Shown here piece by piece: positions 1 through 4,888 of a DNA stretch of 5,776 nt. This DNA comes from Verrucomicrobiota bacterium. GTDB lineage: Bacteria; Verrucomicrobiota; Verrucomicrobiia; Chthoniobacterales; UBA6821. Every line of letters begins with the position of its first letter. The stretch's first letter is position 1. The notes below the pieces were generated by a model. The model did not search any database, was not told the DNA's origin, and was given only the letters and a program-made list of their open reading frames with translations. The stretch covers positions 1 to 5,776 of the forward strand of contig VHCR01000100.1 of the NCBI GenBank assembly GCA_016871655.1, written 5' to 3'. The translations under genes were made by a program, and so were the position numbers.

Positions 1-421
1 CATGAGCAGCCTTTTTTTCAAAATCATCAAAGAGAGCTTCAGGTAATTTGCCAAACTCTTTGAGGAAGGTTTGTGCAACTAAAGGATAGGAAAGAGGTGG
101 AACTGAACTCTGTGCTTGAGCGAATTGTTGAGCATAAGCGGGAGGAAGCAAATTTTGGTCAATGCTCAACATTTGAGCAACCTTTAGAGGTCCTCCTTTA
201 AGTTTAGTAAAGGTTTCATAGACAGTAGATGCGTTTGTATGATCTAACTCTTCTTTTAAGGCCAGAGCTTTTTCATGATTCACTGCTTGTATAGCAGAAC
301 GTCCATAATACTTCAGATAGTTCAACCCTACCTTAGCTCCAGCGCCACTTAAAACAGCCATACGAGCTATTTTACCTGAAACAATTTTATCTTGTGAATA
401 ATTCGAAATAGAAGCACTCAT
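1..421 (-). CDS. ABC1/UbiB/AarF-family kinase-like protein, N-terminal part (runs off the window)
   Basis: The reverse strand reads from an ATG at 421-419 through 140 codons without a stop to the window edge, so this is the N-terminal part only. Residues 70-110 match the ABC1/UbiB (COQ8/ADCK) signature, which precedes the atypical kinase core: KGGPLKVAQMLSI at 75-87, then NLLPPAYAQQFAQAQSSVPP at 90-109. In characterised members this KxGQ helix shields the active site. Here the motif is K80-V81-A82-Q83, with Ala in place of Gly; I recall this variant in one bacterial subfamily. The catalytic lobe lies outside the window. Family members support quinone biosynthesis or membrane-lipid homeostasis, but the substrate cannot be assigned here. 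The gene follows the TetR-type gene by 15 nt on the same strand with only a weak purine stretch ahead of it, so co-transcription and possible regulation by that protein are inferred. Family call is confident; function is not. Confidence 0.82.
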   Translation of the reverse strand, partial: MSASISNYSQDKIVSGKIARMAVLSGAGAKVGLNYLKYYGRSAIQAVNHEKALALKEELDHTNASTVYETFTKLKGGPLKVAQMLSIDQNLLPPAYAQQFAQAQSSVPPLSYPLVAQTFLKEFGKLPEALFDDFEKKAAH

Positions 422-436
422 CGAGGGGCAAAAACT

Positions 437-1153
437 CTACTCACTGCTGTGCTGTTTAGCTCCATTCGAATAACAGCCAGAGGAAGATATTAAAAACTTG
501 ATGAGATCAGAAGCTGACTCTGGTGCTTGAGAACGAAAAAGGTCAAATGCCAAGGTCACTGTTTTTTCAATAAAAGCATCACTTTTTTGATATTCCTCAC
601 TCTCATCATTGAGAAAATAAGACAAGAAAAATCTAAAATGAAGATAGAGAATAGGAGGATAAAGCTTCATTAGATTACCACGGGATGCGATCTCTTTTGT
701 TTCCTTGCCCTGGTTGATGACTTCTTCGATAAAATGTAAAAAACTCTGATGGAGACTTTCTAAAAATGATGGGTTAGAAAAAACAGAGACTTCTGACAAT
801 CGTTCTAACAGCAATGAACGATACTTAAGTGAGGCTGACGTTATAGCGAACAAGAAAGAAAGATAGCGTTCCTTAGCAGAAAAAGAACCCCATGCTTCTG
901 TCTGAGAAATAGCCTGAATAACCTCATCAATCCATTGCTTCCAAAAAGCCTTTTCAATTGCTTGTAATGAAGGAAAGAGACTATAAAAGTTTTCTTCAGA
1001 AATCTTGGCGACCTTGCAAAAAGAAAAAACTGATTTTGGTAAGACACCTTCTTCAGACCATTCTTTGACAAACAAGCTAATAAGATCAGACTTTGTCAAA
1101 TTTTTTGAGGCCTTATGAAGTTGATTTTCTAAGGAAATTTTTTGTTTTTTCAT
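437..1153 (-). CDS. TetR-family transcriptional regulator
   Basis: This 238-residue protein has the TetR layout. An N-terminal helix-turn-helix region spans roughly residues 20-72, including PKSVFSFCKVAKISEENFYS (39-58) followed by LFPSLQAIEKAFW, the usual helix 3/helix 4 pattern with an aromatic-rich recognition helix. An all-helical C-terminal ligand/dimer domain of about 165 residues follows. The style resembles TetR proteins that sit beside ABC1/AarF kinases in Bacteroidota (from memory). The start at 1153 is favoured by the very close -10 element and by the basic first residues (MKKQK). The gene ends 15 nt before the ABC1-kinase start, suggesting a two-gene operon. A palindrome over its own promoter suggests autoregulation. 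The C-terminal tail (about 215-238, rich in Ser, Gly and Asn) looks unstructured. The inducer is unknown. Confidence 0.8.
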   Translation of the reverse strand: MKKQKISLENQLHKASKNLTKSDLISLFVKEWSEEGVLPKSVFSFCKVAKISEENFYSLFPSLQAIEKAFWKQWIDEVIQAISQTEAWGSFSAKERYLSFLFAITSASLKYRSLLLERLSEVSVFSNPSFLESLHQSFLHFIEEVINQGKETKEIASRGNLMKLYPPILYLHFRFFLSYFLNDESEEYQKSDAFIEKTVTLAFDLFRSQAPESASDLIKFLISSSGCYSNGAKQHSSE

Positions 1154-1158
1154 ATTTT

Positions 1159-1176
1159 AGATTATAGCACTAATCT
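1159..1176. promoter_or_regulatory. Candidate TetR operator palindrome overlapping the -10
   Basis: AGATTA-TAGCAC-TAATCT has perfect 6-bp arms around a 6-bp centre. The size and symmetry fit a TetR dimer half-site pair, and the position covers the -10 box of the regulator's own promoter. Binding would block RNA polymerase. This is inference from position and symmetry; a small second inverted repeat (GTTG-AAAA-CAAC, 1184-1195) lies just upstream, over the -35. Confidence 0.4.
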
Positions 1177-1188
1177 TTAATTTGTTGA
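1161..1188 (-). promoter_or_regulatory. Sigma70-like promoter of the TetR/ABC1-kinase operon
   Basis: On the minus strand a perfect TATAAT lies at 1166-1161. A TCAACA hexamer (4 of 6 to TTGACA) lies at 1188-1183, with a 16-bp spacer. The -10 ends only 7 nt before the regulator's ATG at 1153, so a transcript starting at the usual distance would be leaderless or nearly so. No Shine-Dalgarno sequence is visible between. The -10 match is strong, the -35 moderate. Confidence 0.55.
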
Positions 1189-1250
1189 AAACAACTTAAT
1201 GCGAGTTTTGTAAAAAAATCTTCTAATAACAGGGGACAGTAACAGTTTTG

Positions 1251-1317
1251 AAAAGGGGTCAGAAAAAGGGGTCAGAAAAGGAAAAGGGGTCAGAAAAGGG
1301 GTCAGAAAAGGGGTCAG
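1251..1317. repeat. Iterated 12-bp motif AAAAGGGGTCAG at the left edge of the RAYT element
   Basis: Five copies occur at 1251-1262, 1263-1275 (one extra A), 1282-1293, 1294-1305 and 1306-1317, with a partial AAAAGG at 1276-1281. A sixth copy is at 1354-1365. The last of the five and the sixth begin the longer 45-bp repeat units, so this motif is the outer edge of the RAYT terminal repeat, multiplied. A degenerate relative, AGGGGACAG, lies at 1231-1239. The opposite end of the element has only one copy. Confidence 0.9.
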
Positions 1318-1398
1318 TTCCGGATAATGCATATTTTGGTGCCAGTTCATTAGAAAAGGGGTCAGTTCCGGATAATGCATATTTTGGTGCCAGTTCAT
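1304..1398. repeat. Tandem duplication of the RAYT terminal repeat, 48-bp period
   Basis: Positions 1304-1350 and 1352-1398 are identical over 47 bp, separated by a single T. Each unit starts with AGAAAAGGGGTCAG and ends with GGTGCCAGTTCAT. It includes the small palindromes TCCGGA and ATGCAT and two direct CAGTTC subrepeats. The units do not fold into a strong hairpin of the classical enterobacterial REP type. The same sequence occurs inverted at 2435-2476 at the other end of the transposase gene. Confidence 0.92.
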
Positions 1399-1406
1399 GA
1401 TATTTT
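1357..1406. repeat. Left terminal inverted repeat of the RAYT element
   Basis: This 50-bp sequence is the reverse complement of 2427-2476 with one mismatch (the base paired with 2460). It starts AGGGGTCAGTTCCGG and ends GCCAGTTCATGATATTTT. The inner 8 bp are shared only by this copy, not by the neighbouring duplicate unit, so this is probably the true left end. Confidence 0.9.
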
Positions 1407-1487
1407 GTTGATGAGATGGCAGAGATTTCTTGTTTTATTCAAAGGAATGAAATTGAAAAGTAGTGAGCGTTGTGATATGTCCACACG

Positions 1488-2438
1488 ATGCCAAGACAAC
1501 TACGTATTGAATATGCCGGTGCGATATATCATGTAATGAATCGCGGAGATCAGGGAGAGGATATTTTTCTTGATGATCAAGATCGAAGAAAATTTTTAGC
1601 AACACTGGGCGAGGCCTGTGTTAAAGCTGATTGGCAGGTCCATGCGTATTGTTTGATGAAAAATCATTTTCATCTTGTTCTGGAGACCCCAAAACCAACA
1701 TTAGTTGTGGGAATGAAATGGTTGCTGGGTATTTATACGCAACGCTTCAATGCGCGTCATCAAAAATGGGGCCATCTTTTTGCCGGACGCTACAAGTCAT
1801 TAATCGTCGATGGCTCTAATACTCACTACCTGCGCAGGGTTTGTGACTACGTGCATCTGAATCCCGCTCGAGCACATCTTCTCAAAAATGGAGCAACGTT
1901 AGAAAGTTTCCCATGGAGTAGTTTTGGTGAATATCTTAAGCCATCTTATCAACGTATTCATTGGTTGCGTACTGATCGATTGCTAGGAGAATATGGAATT
2001 GAAAAAGATGATGCTGCAGGCCGAAAAAAGTTTGTCAGGTTATTGAATGAGCGTTGTGCTGCGGAGGGGCTTGGTGAAGAGACTGGCTACAACATGATTC
2101 GACGTGGATGGAAATTGGGCGCAAAGGATTTTGCAGAACGAATTTTTGAAGAGATGAAGTCTACTCCAAAAAAAGAAATTCATCTTCCATTTGAAATTTA
2201 TGAAACAATGGAAATTAAAGGACGTAGATTGATTCAGGAAAAATTAAAAGAGCTGAAACTAAAAGCGGATGACCTCTATGCGTTGCGGTGCACAGATCCT
2301 GCTAAAATGGAAGTTGCTCAGTTCGTCAGAGCTCAAACAACATTACCACTGAAATGGATTGCTCATGAGTTAAAAGCTGGTACGTCGGGAACATTAGCGA
2401 TAGCGTTGAGAAAATATAAAAAAGAAAAAATATCATGA
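1488..2438 (+). CDS. REP-associated tyrosine transposase (RAYT, Y1/HUH family)
   Basis: The 316-residue protein opens with MPRQLRIEYAGAIYHVMNRG, the typical RAYT N-terminus, which fixes the start despite a poor ribosome-binding site. The HUH metal-binding motif is H60-F61-H62 in MKNHFHLVLE. The candidate catalytic tyrosine is Y83 in the helix GIYTQRFNAR, followed by the conserved GHLFAGRYKS (95-104) and YVHLNPARA (121-129). RAYTs cleave and join single-stranded REP DNA through a 5'-phosphotyrosine link. The C-terminal part (about 172-316) is an extension beyond the minimal Y1 domain. It ends in a helix-turn-helix-like stretch (RAQTTLPLKWIAHELKAG, about 281-298), as seen in long RAYTs of several uncultured and PVC-group bacteria (recalled). 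No frameshift or missing motif is seen, so it may be active. Its stop overlaps the downstream kdsA start as ATGA, and its last three codons lie in the right terminal repeat. Confidence 0.9.
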   Translation: MPRQLRIEYAGAIYHVMNRGDQGEDIFLDDQDRRKFLATLGEACVKADWQVHAYCLMKNHFHLVLETPKPTLVVGMKWLLGIYTQRFNARHQKWGHLFAGRYKSLIVDGSNTHYLRRVCDYVHLNPARAHLLKNGATLESFPWSSFGEYLKPSYQRIHWLRTDRLLGEYGIEKDDAAGRKKFVRLLNERCAAEGLGEETGYNMIRRGWKLGAKDFAERIFEEMKSTPKKEIHLPFEIYETMEIKGRRLIQEKLKELKLKADDLYALRCTDPAKMEVAQFVRAQTTLPLKWIAHELKAGTSGTLAIALRKYKKEKIS

Positions 2439-2476
2439 ACTGGCACCAAAATATGCATTCTCCGGAACTGACCCCT
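2427..2476. repeat. Right terminal inverted repeat of the RAYT element, overlapping two genes
   Basis: This is the inverted partner of 1357-1406, identical over 49 of 50 positions (C at 2460 where the left copy predicts A). It contains the last codons and stop of the transposase, then ATGAACTGGCACC and onward to GAACTGACCCCT. The kdsA frame runs through it from 2435, so it encodes residues 1-14 of the kdsA product. Sequence after 2476 no longer matches the left copy and begins conserved KdsA coding sequence. Confidence 0.92.
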
Positions 2477-3250
2477 ATTTTTATTTTGGGGCCGTGTGTG
2501 ATTGAGAGTGAGAAGCAATTGTTGCGTGATGCAAAGGTAATTTGTGGAATTTGTGAGGAGCTTGGAATCAAATTTACGCTGAAGGCATCCTATGACAAAG
2601 CCAATAGGACGTCGGCGAAGTCGTATCGCGGTGTCGGTGTTCGCGACGGATGCAAGATGCTCGCTGAGGCTGGAGCAGCTGTTGGAGTACCTGTGACAAC
2701 GGATGTGCATTCGCCAGAGGAGGCGGTTATCGCGGCAGAGTTTGTTGATCTTTTGCAAATTCCAGCTTTTCTCTGCCGGCAGACGGATCTGATTGTTGCC
2801 GCTGCAGAGACTGGGCGCGCTGTGAATGTGAAGAAAGGACAGTTTCTTGCGCCGTGGGATGTGAAACCAATCGCAGAAAAATTAACGAAGGCTGGTTGTA
2901 AAAAGTTTTTTTTCACCGAACGTGGTACGACCTTTGGCTACAACAATCTCGTCGTTGATATGCGCTCGCTTTATTGGATGCGCGAGGCCGGCTATCCGGT
3001 GATTTTTGATGCGACTCATTCCGTGCAGCGTCCTGGTGGTGGAGGTGATTGTACAACGGGCGATGGCGTTCTGGCCCCCGTGCTAGCGCGCGCAGCGATG
3101 GCTGCAGGCGTCGATGGAATTTTTATCGAAACTCATCAAAATCCGGCCGAATCTCCTTCCGATGGTCCTAATCAAATTCCTCACGCTCAACTCCGCACCG
3201 TTCTCGCTTCTCTCCTTGCGATTCATCGAGTATTGAAGGATGTTAAGTAA
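2435..3250 (+). CDS. kdsA: 3-deoxy-8-phosphooctulonate (Kdo-8-P) synthase, metal-dependent type, with a transposon-derived N-terminus
   Basis: KdsA condenses arabinose-5-phosphate with phosphoenolpyruvate to Kdo-8-phosphate in the cytoplasm, feeding the LPS inner core. The 271-residue TIM-barrel sequence has all family motifs: KASYDKANR (50-58), TDVH (89-92), FLCRQTDL (112-119), NVKKGQF (131-137), ERGTTFGYNNLVVDMR (162-177) and FDATHSVQ (191-198). C21, H195, E232 and D243 correspond to the metal ligands of the Aquifex enzyme (C11, H185, E222, D233 from memory), all offset by exactly +10; Cys rather than Asn marks the metal-dependent class. Residues 1-14 are encoded by the RAYT right terminal repeat; native homology starts at I15 or just after. 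No other ATG can serve: the frame has a stop at 2417-2419, the codons for residues 15-18 are ATT/TTT/ATT/TTG, and the next possible starts would remove GPC. The body is more GC-rich than the transposase. It lies upstream of export genes in an LPS operon. Confidence 0.93.
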   Translation: MNWHQNMHSPELTPIFILGPCVIESEKQLLRDAKVICGICEELGIKFTLKASYDKANRTSAKSYRGVGVRDGCKMLAEAGAAVGVPVTTDVHSPEEAVIAAEFVDLLQIPAFLCRQTDLIVAAAETGRAVNVKKGQFLAPWDVKPIAEKLTKAGCKKFFFTERGTTFGYNNLVVDMRSLYWMREAGYPVIFDATHSVQRPGGGGDCTTGDGVLAPVLARAAMAAGVDGIFIETHQNPAESPSDGPNQIPHAQLRTVLASLLAIHRVLKDVK

Positions 3251-3266
3251 ATCAGGAAAATAAGCA

Positions 3267-4295
3267 ATGAGTGCGCAGGAAATTATTGATAAAAGCTATC
3301 AGCATTTTTTAAATGATCTGAAACAGCGCGTCGCGACAGCTCGCTATCAGGCTGCTCGCAGCGTTAATATGGAGCTTGTTTTGCTTTATCATCACGTAGG
3401 AAAAGAAATTCTTAAGTCTCAACAAGAACATGGTTGGGGGGCAAAAGTGATCGATCAATTGAGTTATGATTTGCGCGCCGCTTTTCCTGAAATGAAAGGT
3501 TTCAGTCCAAGAAATCTGAAGTACATGCGCAAATTTGCTCAGGAATATCCAGAGGTTGAATTTGTGCAGGAGGTCCTTGCACAATTGTCATGGTACCATC
3601 ATGCCACATTATTAGATAAAATTTCCGATAGAGAAAATAGATTGTTCTACATTAAAAAAGCCTTAGAGCACGGATGGTCGCGCAATGTGATGGTGCATCA
3701 AATAGAATCTGGGCTTCATGAGCGCCAGGGAAAAGCGATTACTAATTTTAAAGAAAAATTGCCGCAATCCCAATCAGACTTGGCTCATAGCCTTCTCAAG
3801 GATCCTTACCTTTTTGATTTTTTAAGCATTGGGGAAGAAACTCAGGAACGGGAAGTAGAAAGAGCGCTGATTCAGCACATGGAAAAATTTTTGTTAGAGT
3901 TGGGCGCTGGCTTTGCCTTCGTCGGGCGACAGTATCATCTTGAAGTTGGGGAGCAAGATTTTTATATTGATCTTCTTTTTTATCATTTAAAACTTCGTTG
4001 TTTTGTTGTTATTGAACTCAAAGATCATGATTTTAAGCCAGAGTATACAGGGAAGATGAATTTTTATCTTTCTGCTGTTGATGATCTCGTCAAGCATACG
4101 CATGATCAACCTTCCATTGGATTGATTCTTTGTAAGTCCAAAAACAATGTTTTAGCAGAGTATGCGCTTCGAGACATGGCTAAGCCGATTGGGTTAGCCC
4201 AATATCAGTTGAGTCGAGCTTTACCTGAAAAATTAAATACCGCATTACCGAGCATTGAAGTTTTAGAAGCAGAATTAAGTAAAAATATTTCATAA
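3267..4295 (+). CDS. DUF1016/YhcG-family protein with C-terminal PD-(D/E)XK nuclease domain
   Basis: The 342-residue protein shows the two-part DUF1016 architecture. An N-terminal DNA-binding-like domain (about 10-165) carries the family hallmarks GFSPRNLKYMRKFA (78-91) and LSWYHHATLLDKI (107-119). A PD-(D/E)XK-type nuclease domain (about 180-335) begins DPYLFDFL. Its catalytic core is D235 in FYIDLLFYH and E250-L-K252 in VVIELK, with a candidate helix glutamate at E198. The active-site residues look intact. The cellular role of the family is not firmly known; members are often found singly in variable regions or near restriction-modification and mobile genes. A good ribosome-binding site (AGGA at 3254-3257, 9 nt spacing) supports the start. 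It lies 16 nt after kdsA and 2 nt before the lptC-like gene, so it splits an LPS operon where Kdo-pathway genes often sit. This suggests insertion by horizontal transfer, though no flanking repeats or att sites are visible. Confidence 0.88.
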   Translation: MSAQEIIDKSYQHFLNDLKQRVATARYQAARSVNMELVLLYHHVGKEILKSQQEHGWGAKVIDQLSYDLRAAFPEMKGFSPRNLKYMRKFAQEYPEVEFVQEVLAQLSWYHHATLLDKISDRENRLFYIKKALEHGWSRNVMVHQIESGLHERQGKAITNFKEKLPQSQSDLAHSLLKDPYLFDFLSIGEETQEREVERALIQHMEKFLLELGAGFAFVGRQYHLEVGEQDFYIDLLFYHLKLRCFVVIELKDHDFKPEYTGKMNFYLSAVDDLVKHTHDQPSIGLILCKSKNNVLAEYALRDMAKPIGLAQYQLSRALPEKLNTALPSIEVLEAELSKNIS

Positions 4296-4297
4296 CC

Positions 4298-4813
4298 ATG
4301 AGCCTTGTTTTTTTTAGTTTTTTCTTTTTTCTCTTTGCTTTCTTTTCTTCTGCTGAACCAGCTGCAACACTTGATACTAAGAAGATTCCAGCGGCATCAT
4401 CGAAAGAAAAATTATCTTTAAAAGTAGCGGAGAAAAAAACTGACGAGATCGATTTGCCTGCTCCGGTTGGCGAAGAGATGAAAGGGATTATAATTCCCCA
4501 ATATGATGCTGATGGAAAATTGAAAATGAAGTTGAGTTGTGAGACGGCTCGCAAAACAGATGAACACAATGTTGCGATTCATGGTTTGAAAGTAGAATTT
4601 TTTGAAAAAGAGGGCCACGATGTCACGGTGACGGTGCCGGACTCGACATTTAATTTAGCAACAACGGTTCTCTCGACTGAGATGACGACGACCATTAAGC
4701 GTGAAGATTTTTCGATGGTTGGAGATTCAGCAACGTTTGATACGACCAAGCGCTTTGGGACGATGAAAGGTCATGTGCATACCGAGATTCGGAATGGAGC
4801 ACCAAAAGATTAA
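4298..4813 (+). CDS. lptC: LptC-like LPS-export periplasmic protein
   Basis: LptC receives LPS from the LptB2FG transporter and passes it to LptA in the periplasm. The 171-residue product has a very Phe-rich hydrophobic segment at 2-18, probably a signal peptide or anchor ending near SSA-E20, then a low-complexity linker (20-60). A beta-rich domain (about 62-165) follows the LptC pattern: GIIIPQYDADGKLKMKLS, then GLKVEFFEKEG, a mid-domain VTVPDSTFNL, and a closing EDFSMVGDSATFDTTKRFGTMKGHVHTEI. The fold resembles the LptA/LptC jellyroll, and adjacency to the lptA-like gene supports the call. Odd points are the lack of any basic residue before the hydrophobic core and the absence of a Shine-Dalgarno sequence. 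The start is only 2 nt after the nuclease stop, and an in-frame stop at 4280-4282 rules out a longer native start. Translation probably depends on coupling to the nuclease gene. Alternative: another OstA-like periplasmic protein. Confidence 0.65.
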   Translation: MSLVFFSFFFFLFAFFSSAEPAATLDTKKIPAASSKEKLSLKVAEKKTDEIDLPAPVGEEMKGIIIPQYDADGKLKMKLSCETARKTDEHNVAIHGLKVEFFEKEGHDVTVTVPDSTFNLATTVLSTEMTTTIKREDFSMVGDSATFDTTKRFGTMKGHVHTEIRNGAPKD

Positions 4814-4819
4814 TTTTAG

Positions 4820-4852
4820 AAATAGCCGCAAAAGAACGCAAAGAAACGCAAA
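4820..4852. repeat. 33-bp repeat, left copy (inverted partner at 4956-4988)
   Basis: The sequence begins AAATAGCCGCAAAAGAACGC and continues with near 10-bp periodic GCAAAGAAAC units. It is the exact reverse complement of 4956-4988. It occupies the short gap between the lptC-like stop and the lptA-like ribosome-binding site. I recall similar GCAAAGAACGCAAAG-type sequences scattered in many environmental bacterial genomes, which suggests a dispersed mobile repeat; that is not verifiable here. Confidence 0.9.
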
Positions 4853-4888
4853 GAAAAAGAGAAAAGAAAATAAAGGGATAAAAAATTA

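Larger units (their letters stand above)
1357..2476 (+). mobile_element. RAYT element (REPtron-like unit) with inverted terminal repeats
   Basis: A single transposase gene is bracketed by inverted copies of a 50-bp repeat (1357-1406 and 2427-2476), giving a unit of about 1.1 kb. This is the arrangement known for REP-associated tyrosine transposases, whose genes are flanked by REP sequences in opposite orientation. The left boundary is uncertain, because the repeat is duplicated outward (to 1304) and its edge motif is iterated to 1251. The right boundary abuts the conserved kdsA coding sequence directly. No clear target-site duplication is seen, as expected for Y1/HUH enzymes. The 1407-1487 stretch between left repeat and transposase start holds no convincing promoter. 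Confidence 0.8.

Noticed and set aside
1177..1398. Minus-strand open frame encoding repeated MNWHQNMHYPELTPFL peptides as a gene
   Set aside because: It is wholly made of the terminal repeats and the 12-bp array, has no ribosome-binding site and no family resemblance. The open frame follows from repeat lengths divisible by three.
1251..1398. CRISPR array
   Set aside because: The repeats are directly adjacent or separated by 1-6 bases, with no unique spacers of regular length and no cas genes. They are copies of the RAYT end sequence.
1407..1487. Promoter for the RAYT/kdsA transcription unit
   Set aside because: TTGTTT/TTGAAA hexamers exist, but none has a good -10 at proper spacing. The transcript must start somewhere upstream, but I cannot place it.
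2472..2491. CCCC...GGGG stem at the element/kdsA junction
   Set aside because: Only 4 bp with an AT-rich loop; half belongs to the repeat and half to native kdsA, so it is probably coincidental.
4305..4352. Third, degenerate copy of the 33-bp repeat in the lptC signal region
   Set aside because: The TTTCTCTTTGCTTTC stretch resembles the right copy, but the similarity is short and expected from a T-rich Phe/Leu signal-peptide sequence.
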